This document shows, piece after piece, positions 25,341-33,886 of a stretch of DNA of 64,000 bases. Each line of letters begins with the position of its first letter. Position 1 is the first letter of the stretch. Below the pieces are notes generated by a model. That model ran no database searches. It saw nothing but the letters and a program-made list of their open reading frames with translations, and was not told the DNA's origin. Source of the DNA: Clostridium fermenticellae (GTDB lineage Bacteria > Bacillota > Clostridia > Clostridiales > Clostridiaceae); contig NZ_CP032416.1 of assembly GCF_003600355.1 (NCBI RefSeq), positions 124,001 to 188,000 of the forward strand, read 5' to 3'. Position numbers and translations under genes: made by a program.

Positions 25341-26723
25341 ATGAAGGTTACAGAAAAAATAGAAAGAACAGCCAGAGAGGTTCTGATAAAAAAGGCAGTT
25401 GATCTATTAAGTAAAGATCCAGAAAAGAATGTTCATAAGTTGATTGAACTGGTAAAAAAATATGTTTATAAGGACGAAGATAATTTAAGTAGGGTAAAAG
25501 TGGTTGAAGATTTATATGATAATAATCCTCCTACAAATCAATTTATAAATAATATTTTAAAAACAACTGATATTAATTGTATGAAGAAATTTTTTATAAA
25601 TTTTCTTGCTAATTCAGCGTGGTATGGAATGCCTAAAAGAGAAAAGTTTTTTGATAAAACTGGTATAAAAACACCATATGTAATACTTATAAGTCCTTCA
25701 ATGAGATGTAATTTAAGATGTGGTGGCTGCTATGCGGCTAATTATAGTAAGGAGGACGATATACCTTTTGAGGAACTCGATAGAATTATAGGTGAGGCTA
25801 GGGAACTTGGCATATATTATTTTATAATCTTAGGTGGAGAACCGTTTATCAATAAATATATGCTTGATATATATAAAAAATATAGTGATTGTATGTTTAC
25901 TCCATTTACAAATGGAACCTTATTTAATAAAGAACTTGCAGATAAGATTAGGGATCTTGGAAATGTTGTTCCTATGTTTTCACTTGAAGGTTTTGAAAAG
26001 GAAACTGATATGAGAAGAGGCAAAGGTGTATTTAATCAGGTAATGAAATCTATGGATTTACTTAAAGAAAGGGGAGTATTATTTGGAGTATCTACTGCAA
26101 CAGGTAGGAATAATATAGATGCTGTAACTTCTGATGAATTTATAGATATGCTTATAGAAAAAGGTGCTAAGATGAGTTGGTACTTCATATTTATGCCAGT
26201 TGGCAGAGATCCTGATGTAAATATGATGCTCACACCTGAGCAGAGAATATATTTAGGAAAAAGAATTAGAAAGATAAGAAGTAGCAAACCGTATTTTGCA
26301 ATAGATTTCTTTAATGATGCACCATACGTAGGAGGATGTATAGCTGGTAAGTATTATTGTCATATAAATTCTCATGAAGATGTTGAACCATGTATATTTA
26401 GTCATTTTGCAGCTGATAATTTAAAAGGAAGAAAGCTTGTTGAAGTATTTGATTCTAAGTTTTTCAAAGAACTTAGAAGTAGGCAGCCATATAATAAAAA
26501 TTTATTACTTCCTTGTATGATGATTGATAATACAAATGTAATAAGAGAAGTAATAGAAAAAACAGGAGCAAAACCTACAGATGATGGAGCAAGAATGATG
26601 ATATCAGACAAAAAGTTTCAAGATGAGCTTAATAATCTGGCTTATGATTTTAAACCTTATGCAGAAAAATCATGGAAAGAAGATTTTAATTGTAAAGGTA
26701 ATTATAAAATGTCCAAGGGTTAA
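25341..26723 (+). CDS. Radical SAM protein of unknown function
   Basis: A 460-residue protein. An N-terminal helical region (1-110) precedes the radical SAM core with the cluster motif CNLRCGGCYA near residue 128, then ILGGEPF and a TIM-barrel pattern. The C-terminal part has cysteines spread as in a second cluster-binding (SPASM-like) region (GGCIAGKYYCHIN, VEPCIFSHF, LPCMMIDN). It looks like a peptide- or lipid-modifying member, but no precursor peptide is visible nearby. It stands alone between terminators. A CATATAATA at 25286-25294 resembles a sporulation sigma E/K -10 element, which is only a hint. Confidence 0.85.
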   Translation: MKVTEKIERTAREVLIKKAVDLLSKDPEKNVHKLIELVKKYVYKDEDNLSRVKVVEDLYDNNPPTNQFINNILKTTDINCMKKFFINFLANSAWYGMPKREKFFDKTGIKTPYVILISPSMRCNLRCGGCYAANYSKEDDIPFEELDRIIGEARELGIYYFIILGGEPFINKYMLDIYKKYSDCMFTPFTNGTLFNKELADKIRDLGNVVPMFSLEGFEKETDMRRGKGVFNQVMKSMDLLKERGVLFGVSTATGRNNIDAVTSDEFIDMLIEKGAKMSWYFIFMPVGRDPDVNMMLTPEQRIYLGKRIRKIRSSKPYFAIDFFNDAPYVGGCIAGKYYCHINSHEDVEPCIFSHFAADNLKGRKLVEVFDSKFFKELRSRQPYNKNLLLPCMMIDNTNVIREVIEKTGAKPTDDGARMMISDKKFQDELNNLAYDFKPYAEKSWKEDFNCKGNYKMSKG

Positions 26724-26726
26724 TAA

Positions 26727-26762
26727 AATAGGATGATTAAAACATCCTATTTTATTTTTTAT
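26727..26762 (+). terminator. Intrinsic terminator after the radical SAM gene
   Basis: AAAATAGGATG and CATCCTATTTT form the stem; T-rich sequence follows. Confidence 0.88.
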
Positions 26763-26828
26763 TGATTTTTTAAGTCATATGGTATATTTTATTAGTGTAT
26801 TCTAATTAATAATTTTAGGAGAAATTTT

Positions 26829-28115
26829 ATGATAAAAAGTAGAAGAATTCTTAAGTTAATAAATTGTTTTATTTTAATAGTCATTTTGACTTCATGTAGT
26901 AATATGAATACATCAAGTAGTAAGAGTAAAAAATTGACCGGTAAACTTACTATATTAACTGATAAAAGATATGAACCAATACTCAAACTGGCAGCGAATA
27001 ACTTTGAGAAAGAGAATAAAAAGGTTAATATAGAAATAAAAACTGATGACAACTTATATAATGATTTAGAATCCAATATAAAGGCTAAAGATAAATCTAT
27101 AGATATAGTGTCTGTTGAGGATCCTTATATAAAATATTATATAAGCAAATATATGAATTCATTTTTGAATGTTTCAAGTGATATATCATATTATAGTAGT
27201 AACATTATAAAGCATCAACTAAATAATGTTACTATAAAAAATAAAGTTTATGGATTTCCGTGGAGTACATCTCCAAGAGTAATAATTTATAGAAAAGATA
27301 TTTTCAAGCGAGAAAATATAAATGTTGATGATATAAAAACCTGGGATGATTATATCGTATTAGGACAAAAAGTAACTTATGATACCGGTAAACAATTTTT
27401 AACCAATGTAAAAGATATTGATAATAATATGTATTTAGTTTTCGCAAATCAACTTGGTACATCTTATTTTAATAGTGATGATAAACTCGATCTTGATTCC
27501 AGTATTTCCATCAAAGCTGCCGATATGTTAAAAAAACTATATTCTGAGAACATATTATTTGATTTGAAATCAAGAAAAGAATCAGTACAATCTATTTTAA
27601 ATGGAAATAGTGTATCTATGATAGCTGATTCACAATACATAAGTTATATAGAACGTAACTTTCCAGGTTACAAAGGTAAACTAGGAATAATGAAATTACC
27701 TGCATTTGAACCTGGTGGAAATAGAGATGTTTCGGTAGGTGGGTCTAATTTGCTTATAAATAATTTGGGTAAAAATGTTGATCTTGCAAAGGAATTTTGT
27801 AAGTTCTGTATAAGTGATGATCATACAATAATTGATTCTATGAAAAACTATGGATATTTTCCCGTATTCTTTAGAGATTATAACTTAGTTGAATTTAATA
27901 AAAATGATAGTTATTTCAATCAAAATATATGGCAGATACTTGGTAGAACTGAGAAAGGTAGTTTCCCTATAAATTATACACAAAATTTTATAAATATAAG
28001 ACAAGAATGCAGTGAGGCTTTGAGTTCTGATAACTTAAAAGATAAACAAGCAAAAGACATATTGGATTCTCTTAAGAAAAGTCTGGAGGAAGGTAAGACT
28101 ATAGAAAATAGATGA
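26829..28115 (+). CDS. Orphan extracellular solute-binding lipoprotein (family 1)
   Basis: A 428-residue exported lipoprotein. The signal peptide ends in the lipobox LTSC (Cys near residue 20), followed by a Ser/Asn/Lys-rich linker. The body resembles MalE-type solute-binding proteins: KLTILTDKRYEPILKLAANNFEKENK at the start of the fold, YGFPWSTSPRVIIYRKDIF, and late helical segments with VSVGGSNLLINN. Such proteins feed sugars or oligosaccharides to ABC importers. No permease or ATPase gene is adjacent, so either the partners are elsewhere or the protein acts as a sensor. GGAGAAA precedes the ATG. Confidence 0.88.
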   Translation: MIKSRRILKLINCFILIVILTSCSNMNTSSSKSKKLTGKLTILTDKRYEPILKLAANNFEKENKKVNIEIKTDDNLYNDLESNIKAKDKSIDIVSVEDPYIKYYISKYMNSFLNVSSDISYYSSNIIKHQLNNVTIKNKVYGFPWSTSPRVIIYRKDIFKRENINVDDIKTWDDYIVLGQKVTYDTGKQFLTNVKDIDNNMYLVFANQLGTSYFNSDDKLDLDSSISIKAADMLKKLYSENILFDLKSRKESVQSILNGNSVSMIADSQYISYIERNFPGYKGKLGIMKLPAFEPGGNRDVSVGGSNLLINNLGKNVDLAKEFCKFCISDDHTIIDSMKNYGYFPVFFRDYNLVEFNKNDSYFNQNIWQILGRTEKGSFPINYTQNFINIRQECSEALSSDNLKDKQAKDILDSLKKSLEEGKTIENR

Positions 28116-28133
28116 GTAAAAAATTATAAAACG

Positions 28134-28162
28134 TTTACAAAAACTAAAAATTAGTATATAAT
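28134..28162 (+). promoter_or_regulatory. Strong sigma-A promoter with no open frame behind it
   Basis: TTTACA (28134-28139), 17 bases and TATAAT (28157-28162). It points toward a convergent gene 95 bases away. AAACGTTTACA overlapping the -35 partly resembles a CcpA cre half-site. Confidence 0.6.
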
Positions 28163-28168
28163 ATTTCT

Positions 28169-28250
28169 GTAAGGGATTAATCATAGGGATTTTTTAACAT
28201 ACATGGATTGAGTCTTTTGATTGGGAACGGTAGCAATCAAGAGACTCTAT
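28169..28250 (+). ncRNA. Candidate small RNA ending in a 14-bp hairpin
   Basis: From the promoter at 28134 a transcript of about 80 bases would end in GAGTCTTTTGATTG (28210-28223) paired with CAATCAAGAGACTC (28234-28247), with one G-U pair and a 10-base loop. The T run after it is poor. The same hairpin could terminate one or both of the flanking genes. Confidence 0.35.
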
Positions 28251-28256
28251 TCGTAT

Positions 28257-29375
28257 TTACATAATTAAAATATTCTCGTATGCTTTTAAAGTTTTTTCAG
28301 CTGTTTTTTTCCATGAAAATTTTGAGGATTGTTTTAGTGCTTTAGTTTTCATTTCTATCAATAAATTATTATTATTTAGCAGAACTTGAATTGATTTTGC
28401 TATTGAATCTAAATCAAATGGATCCACAAGCATCCCACCGTCGCCTATTACCTCTGGTATAGATGATATATTAGAGGATACAACAGCACATCCACAGCTC
28501 ATTGCTTCGAGTGGAGGAAGCCCAAAACCCTCATAAGTTGATGGATATACGAATAAATCACATGCATTGTAGAATATTGGGAGATCATCCTCTGGAACAA
28601 AACCAACAAATTTCACAAAATCATTTATATTTAATTCGCTGCACAATTTTTTCAATATATCTGATTCATCGCATAATTTCCCTACTACAACCAAATTGTA
28701 TTGTTCCGTTAAATTCCTATATATTTTTGAAAATGCTTTTATTAGTGATTTTACATTTTTTCTGGGACTAAAGCCACCTAAATATAATATGAATGGTTTA
28801 TTTATATTATATTTTTTTGAGACAAATTCTCTGCATTTAATATTGTTCATGACTTTATATTTTGTGTCAGCAGCTAGAGGAATTACAAAGATTTTATTAT
28901 CATCAATTGGAAAGAACTTAAGTATATCATTTTTAGAATATTCAGATACCGTTATTATCCCATCAGACATTTCTATTATATTTGGCATTTCTTTTAAAAA
29001 TTTATTTAAGTATCCTCTGCCTACTGTTTCGGGGAGTATATATGGTATTAGATCATGTACTGTAACTACTTTTTTACATGTGATATTTTCAGAAATATCA
29101 ATGCCATTCTGAGGAACATGATAAATATCTATATTTTCTTTTTTTAAATTAGTCGGTATATAAAAGTCTTCAAAGAATTTATGGTGTTTTTTAGAAGTCA
29201 TTAAAATTTTTGTGTTAGATTTATCGATCTGATTATAGTTATCGCCAGACCAATATATATGATAATAATTTTCTGTATGTTCTTCAACCATATGTTTCAA
29301 AATTTTATCAGTATAAGTACCTATACCGGTACCATTATACCAATTGACACCTCTCGCATCTATGGCAATTCGCAT
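28257..29375 (-). CDS. Family 4 glycosyltransferase (spore-coat cluster)
   Basis: A 372-residue GT-B glycosyltransferase. MRIAIDARGVNWYNGTGIGTY opens the N-terminal domain. The C-terminal nucleotide-sugar site has the EX7E motif in YPSTYEGFGLPPLEAMSCGC, and FSPRKNVKSLIKAF marks the hinge. There is no signal peptide. GGAGG precedes the ATG. It is divergent from a cotS gene and has a near relative at 32644-33771. In Bacillus the coat protein CotSA is a glycosyltransferase next to CotS, so a role in coat glycosylation is likely. The sugar is unknown. Confidence 0.88.
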   Translation of the reverse strand: MRIAIDARGVNWYNGTGIGTYTDKILKHMVEEHTENYYHIYWSGDNYNQIDKSNTKILMTSKKHHKFFEDFYIPTNLKKENIDIYHVPQNGIDISENITCKKVVTVHDLIPYILPETVGRGYLNKFLKEMPNIIEMSDGIITVSEYSKNDILKFFPIDDNKIFVIPLAADTKYKVMNNIKCREFVSKKYNINKPFILYLGGFSPRKNVKSLIKAFSKIYRNLTEQYNLVVVGKLCDESDILKKLCSELNINDFVKFVGFVPEDDLPIFYNACDLFVYPSTYEGFGLPPLEAMSCGCAVVSSNISSIPEVIGDGGMLVDPFDLDSIAKSIQVLLNNNNLLIEMKTKALKQSSKFSWKKTAEKTLKAYENILIM

Positions 29376-29488
29376 AAATAATTTACCTCCATATCAAATA
29401 AGCATTAAAGGATTTAATGTACTAAAATTAGTAAAGTTCTAATTATAATATATATTATTAAGTTTTATTATAAAGTGTGCCATTTGGA

Positions 29489-29516
29489 ACATACGTATGT
29501 ATTAATTCATATACTA
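29489..29516 (+). promoter_or_regulatory. Sigma-K-type promoter ahead of cotS
   Basis: AC (29489-29490), 17 bases and CATATACTA (29508-29516) match the sigma-K consensus AC-N16/17-CATANNNTA exactly. Confidence 0.5.
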
Positions 29517-29546
29517 CATATATAGTGATATTCTGGAGGAAGAAGG

Positions 29547-30554
29547 TTGCAGTTTGATGATGTAGAGCAGGTTCTTGAGAAGTATTATGATAAAGATGTC
29601 ACTTCTATAGAAAAAATTAAAAATGTTTATAAAGTATGTTGTAATGATAAAAAATATTGCTTAAAAGTAATAAACTATAATTTTGGGCATTTTTTATTTA
29701 TTATTTCCGTGATAAAACACCTTCAACAAAATAATTTTAAATATATACCTGAAATAATAAAAACTAATGAAAATAAAGATTATGTTTTCATTTCTAATAA
29801 ATATGCATATCTTACTCTATGGATAGAATCACGGCATTGCAATTATGAAAATCCAATAGATATGATTATTGCAGCATCAAAATTAGCAGAACTTCATGAT
29901 AAAAGTATTGAGTTTGAAGTTACTGACGATATGAATCCTAGAATTGGTTGGTTTAAATGGATTGAAACATTTAAAACTAGAAGGTATGAGATATTGGATT
30001 TTAAAGAGAAGATACTAAAAAAAGAGGATAAATCCGAGTTTGATATTCTGTATCTTGGTATGATGGATCATCAGCTTGATATAGCAACTAGTTCGATAGA
30101 TAACCTTATAAGAAGCGATTATATAGAATGCATGAGTCAGGAGATAGAAGCTAAAGGATTTTGTCATCATGATTTTGCCAATCATAATATACTCATAAGT
30201 TCAGATGGAAAAATAAATGTAATAGATTTTGATTATTGTATACTTGACAGTTATTTGCATGATGTAGGCAGTTTACTTGTAAGAATGATGAAGGGTGGTA
30301 AATGGAGCATAAATAATGCACTTTTTATACTTGATGCTTATAATGTTTCGAATAGAATTAGACAAAATCATATACCTATATTGTCAGCTTTTATTGAATT
30401 TCCTCAGGATTATTGGCAAATAGGAATTCAGTATTATTGGGAAAAGCAGCCATGGAGTGAGGAGAGTTTTATAAAGAGGCTAAAAAAGATAGATACTGAT
30501 GATGAGAATAAACAGGATTTTATAAAAAAATTTAGTTTTACAAAGTATAATTGA
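29547..30554 (+). CDS. CotS-family spore coat protein, kinase fold (copy 1)
   Basis: A 335-residue protein of the CotS/YutH family, related to aminoglycoside phosphotransferases. The catalytic-loop motif FCHHDFANHNILI and the metal motif VIDFDYCILD are intact, so it may be an active small-molecule or sugar kinase. Family members are packed in the spore coat. The start is TTG 29547, seven bases after GGAGG. It is the first gene of a four-gene run, is divergent from a glycosyltransferase, and has a sigma-K-type promoter. Confidence 0.88.
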   Translation: MQFDDVEQVLEKYYDKDVTSIEKIKNVYKVCCNDKKYCLKVINYNFGHFLFIISVIKHLQQNNFKYIPEIIKTNENKDYVFISNKYAYLTLWIESRHCNYENPIDMIIAASKLAELHDKSIEFEVTDDMNPRIGWFKWIETFKTRRYEILDFKEKILKKEDKSEFDILYLGMMDHQLDIATSSIDNLIRSDYIECMSQEIEAKGFCHHDFANHNILISSDGKINVIDFDYCILDSYLHDVGSLLVRMMKGGKWSINNALFILDAYNVSNRIRQNHIPILSAFIEFPQDYWQIGIQYYWEKQPWSEESFIKRLKKIDTDDENKQDFIKKFSFTKYN

Positions 30555-30576
30555 TATTTTTAGGAGTGTGAAGAAT

Positions 30577-30783
30577 ATGTCTCATAAAAAGCATGATTAT
30601 AAGTATCATGAGAATGATTTTGATAAAATAGATATTGAGGAATACGATAAGGAGCTTGACAGTTTAAAGAAAAGTGTAAAACTGCTCGAAAGGTTTAAGA
30701 AGAGAAATAAGGAGATAGTGAAACTTCAAAGAAAAAAACGAGAGATAATAAAGAACATCAATAGCAAAAGGAAGTCTAGATGA
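30577..30783 (+). CDS. Small highly charged coat-cluster protein
   Basis: A 68-residue protein with no recognised family. It starts HKKHDYKYHENDFDKIDIEEYD, then turns strongly basic (KKRNKEIVKLQRKKREIIKN, ending NSKRKSR) and is likely one long coiled-coil helix. ATG 30577 lies ten bases after AGGAG. It sits between two CotS-like genes and is probably co-transcribed with them. A structural or cross-linked coat role is inference from its charge and place. Confidence 0.65.
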   Translation: MSHKKHDYKYHENDFDKIDIEEYDKELDSLKKSVKLLERFKKRNKEIVKLQRKKREIIKNINSKRKSR

Positions 30784-30807
30784 GGTTTCAAGAGGAGGTA
30801 AAAAGGT

Positions 30808-31563
30808 ATGTTTAAAGATACAACGTGGGCATTTACAGAGTACCTCAATTTAAAAAACATAGAATGTACAGAGAATTTAAATATACCAGAAATAATTGAT
30901 AATCGCATAATAGAGAGTCAGGTGTATGCTATAGCAGAATTTAATATAAGAACTTTGGGATACGATGAGGATATGAATAAAAAACTTAAGAGTAATGTTG
31001 GCAATATTATAGAGAGGAATAAGATATATATTAAAAGATTAAAAAGATTTTTAAATAAGCTTAAAGAGAAGCGTCCTAAAAGTGAATTTGAAAATAAATT
31101 ATATAAAAATGGACTTGAGTGTCTTGATAGGGGCAGCAAGTGTATAGATATAATATATCAAAGCGATTATATAGGACTTATAAAGAGAAGTATGTATAGA
31201 AAGGAAGTATGCCTTGGGAGTACGTATTATAATAATTTAAACATAGATGCTGATGGAAAAATAAGAATAAGGTCTTTAGAAAAATGTTGTTATGATATGG
31301 TAGAAACTGATATAGTTTATTTTTTGAACAAACTTAAAAAAATGGACTCCAAAGTAAACTTGGTAAAATTAATAGATGATTTCTGTAATATGGAATCATT
31401 GGACAAGAGAAGCTTTAAATTCATATCAGCTCTTTTATCCTATCCATATTATTCTATGAAGTATTACAATAAATTTATAATTAATGCAGAAGATTACAGC
31501 GAGTTAAAAAGTCTTAAAAGTCTTTCGAGAGCAATCAAAAAGGATAGATATAACCTGATTTAG
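30808..31563 (+). CDS. Degenerate CotS-like protein without catalytic motifs
   Basis: A 251-residue protein that aligns with the C-terminal two thirds of its CotS neighbours. Where they read CHHDFANHN it has STYYNNLNID, and where they read IDFDY it has RSLEKCCYD, so the catalytic base and metal ligands are gone. The tail (FKFISALLSYPYYSMKYY) matches the CotS end. GGAGGT precedes the ATG and the frame is intact, so it is likely a working pseudokinase or structural protein, not a dead gene. Confidence 0.7.
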   Translation: MFKDTTWAFTEYLNLKNIECTENLNIPEIIDNRIIESQVYAIAEFNIRTLGYDEDMNKKLKSNVGNIIERNKIYIKRLKRFLNKLKEKRPKSEFENKLYKNGLECLDRGSKCIDIIYQSDYIGLIKRSMYRKEVCLGSTYYNNLNIDADGKIRIRSLEKCCYDMVETDIVYFLNKLKKMDSKVNLVKLIDDFCNMESLDKRSFKFISALLSYPYYSMKYYNKFIINAEDYSELKSLKSLSRAIKKDRYNLI

Positions 31564-31576
31564 AGGGGTGTTTATA

Positions 31577-32581
31577 ATGTTAGGAAAGAAATACTTATCA
31601 GAATATGATCTGTGTATAGATTTATTCAATAAATTTGACTTGAATGTGATTGATGTGGTTCCCGTAAGGAATGTATATATGGCATCTACAGATAAAGGAA
31701 ATAAGATACTTAAAAAGGTTGAATATACAATAGAAGAACTTAAATATATAGATGACTTATTAAACTATATAAGAAATAAATTTGATAGAGTGATTAGTTT
31801 TGTGAGAAATAAAGACGGTAAAATTTATACGATATGGAACGGAGATATGTACTGCATTATGGATGTTGTACAGGGTAGTGAATGTAATTTTAGCAATCCT
31901 GTAGATATATCTATTGCAGCTAGGGCTCTTGGAGAAATGCATGCGGCCTCTGAAGGATTCAAGACTAGTCTATCTAATAAATACAATAATGGTAAATTAA
32001 TCGATGATTTTAAGCGAAGAGTACAGGAAATGGATTTTTTTAAGAGTATAGCAATGTCACATGAAAGAAAAAATGAATTTGATGAAATGTTTTTAAAAAA
32101 TGAAGAATATTATATAGATGAAATAAAGAATTGTGTAAGTCTTTTAGAAGATTCTTGTTATTATAAACTATGCAGTGAGGAAGATAAGGTTGTAGTGTGC
32201 CATCATGATCTGGCACATCATAATATATTAATACGTAATGAAAAAGCTTACTTTATAGATTTTGATTATGCTATTATAGATTTAAAGATACATGATTTAT
32301 GCAATTTTATAAGTAAAGTGATAAAAAATTTCTGCTTTGATATTAATAAAGCGGATACCATAATAGAAAATTATTGTATCACTAATTCGTTGAATAAAAG
32401 AGAATTAGAAGTTTTATATGCGATGTTTACTTTTCCAGAAGACTTTTATTCGATATGCAAGGATTATTATACGAGACGAAAAGATTGGGGAGAAGATATA
32501 TTTCTAAGTAGATTTAAAAAGAAAATATTATATAAAGAAGATAGGGAGGAATTCTTAAGGAATTTCAGAAAATTAATTTAA
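31577..32581 (+). CDS. CotS-family spore coat protein, kinase fold (copy 2)
   Basis: A 334-residue CotS-family protein, with the catalytic motif CHHDLAHHNILI and FIDFDYAIIDLKIHDL intact. ATG 31577 follows GAGGGG with good spacing; GTG 31568 overlaps that site. It begins only 13 bases after the pseudokinase gene and ends at a bidirectional terminator, closing the run. Its substrate is unknown. Deposition in the coat follows from family knowledge. Confidence 0.87.
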   Translation: MLGKKYLSEYDLCIDLFNKFDLNVIDVVPVRNVYMASTDKGNKILKKVEYTIEELKYIDDLLNYIRNKFDRVISFVRNKDGKIYTIWNGDMYCIMDVVQGSECNFSNPVDISIAARALGEMHAASEGFKTSLSNKYNNGKLIDDFKRRVQEMDFFKSIAMSHERKNEFDEMFLKNEEYYIDEIKNCVSLLEDSCYYKLCSEEDKVVVCHHDLAHHNILIRNEKAYFIDFDYAIIDLKIHDLCNFISKVIKNFCFDINKADTIIENYCITNSLNKRELEVLYAMFTFPEDFYSICKDYYTRRKDWGEDIFLSRFKKKILYKEDREEFLRNFRKLI

Positions 32582-32595
32582 TAAAGAATATAATA

Positions 32596-32640
32596 AAAAC
32601 CTTTAAGTACTAAAAACTAAATGGATACTTAAAGGTTTTA
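32596..32640. terminator. Bidirectional terminator between cotS copy 2 and a glycosyltransferase
   Basis: Perfect 14-bp arms AAAACCTTTAAGTA (32596-32609) and TACTTAAAGGTTTT (32626-32639) lie between convergent genes. Confidence 0.88.
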
Positions 32641-32643
32641 CGT

Positions 32644-33771
32644 TTATATCTTATTAAATACTTCATGATACGCCTTAAGGGTGTCCTCCGCAGTTTTTTG
32701 CCATGTTAACTCTGAGGCTCTAACTAAACCGGCTTTGATTAGTTTACTTTTAAGTTTGTGATCAAGTATTATTTTTAAAATTGAATCACTTAAAAGATCC
32801 GTATTATTTGGATCTACTAGTAAAGCACCTCCATTTGTAACCTCTGGAATTGAAGTAGTATTTGATGCGATTACGGGTATACCACATGACATAGCTTCAA
32901 TTGGAGGAAGACCAAATCCTTCATAAAAGGATGGATATACAAATAGTTCAGCTGCATTGTATAAACAAGGTAGATGTTCTATTGATATAAAACCCGGGAA
33001 AATAACTTTATCATCAAGATTAAGCTCATGTACTCTTTTTTTATATATATCATAAGATAATCCTTTTTTCCCTGCTATCACAAGTTTTATTTTATTCTTA
33101 TATCTGTTGGAAAATATACTGAAGGCATCAATTAAACCTAATATGTTTTTCCTGGGGCTGAAGCCGCCAACATAGAGTATAAAATCTTCATCTATTGAAT
33201 AAAATTTCTTAATAATATTTTTACTGTATGATTTATCAATTGGTTTGTATATATCTTCTGCAGCAAGATGAGTAACATATATTTTGTCAGATGGAAAGTT
33301 AAAAGTTTTTACTATGTCATCTTTTGAGTAATTTGACACAGTAATTATTCCGTCACAATCATCAAAAATTTGTGGTATTTTTTCTCTAAATATTTTAAGA
33401 TAATTTTTACTGACGGTTTCAGGCATTTTATATGGTATTATATCGTGTAGAGTTATAATAAAACTGCAATTTTTATCCTCTGGTAGTCCTATACCGTTCT
33501 GGGGAACATGATATATTTGTATATCTTTATCCTTTAAAATATTTGGGACATTAACTTCATCCCAAAAGTTATTTTTTTTATCATCAATGATGGCATTAAC
33601 ACAAAAATTATTTCTTAGAGATATGTTATAGGTACAATTTTTAGGTGAGAACAATAAGTATTCATTTATATTATCGATTTTATTAAGATAATTGATTAAT
33701 TGATAAGTGTAAGTACCTATTCCTGTACCTCTATACAATTTTGCTGCTCTACTGTCAATCCCAATTTTCAT
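32644..33771 (-). CDS. Family 4 glycosyltransferase (second, spore-coat cluster)
   Basis: A 375-residue GT-B enzyme closely related to the one at 28257-29375: MKIGIDSRAAKLYRGTGIGTY, IYHVPQNGIGL, SPRKNILGLIDAF and the EX7E motif in YPSFYEGFGLPPIEAMSCGI are shared in the same places. AAAGGA precedes the ATG. It faces away from the third cotS gene. The glycosyltransferase/CotS arrangement is repeated here, which suggests duplication of a two-gene unit and joint action on a coat polysaccharide. Confidence 0.88.
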   Translation of the reverse strand: MKIGIDSRAAKLYRGTGIGTYTYQLINYLNKIDNINEYLLFSPKNCTYNISLRNNFCVNAIIDDKKNNFWDEVNVPNILKDKDIQIYHVPQNGIGLPEDKNCSFIITLHDIIPYKMPETVSKNYLKIFREKIPQIFDDCDGIITVSNYSKDDIVKTFNFPSDKIYVTHLAAEDIYKPIDKSYSKNIIKKFYSIDEDFILYVGGFSPRKNILGLIDAFSIFSNRYKNKIKLVIAGKKGLSYDIYKKRVHELNLDDKVIFPGFISIEHLPCLYNAAELFVYPSFYEGFGLPPIEAMSCGIPVIASNTTSIPEVTNGGALLVDPNNTDLLSDSILKIILDHKLKSKLIKAGLVRASELTWQKTAEDTLKAYHEVFNKI

Positions 33772-33886
33772 AAAAATATTCCTTTCAAATTTGTGTTACA
33801 TTCTATTATATTAAATAATATTTCAAAGTGTTAATATCCTTCTAAAATATAACGGTATTTCATATAAATATATAGGGGTGATTAAC

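Noticed and set aside
28131-28141. CcpA cre site at AACGTTTACAA
   Set aside because: Only one half fits the consensus; the left half lacks the TG, so it is noted only as a hint.
28210-28247. The hairpin with GGAACGGTAGC in its loop as part of a c-di-GMP or other riboswitch
   Set aside because: None of the other conserved riboswitch segments is present and no gene follows on that strand.
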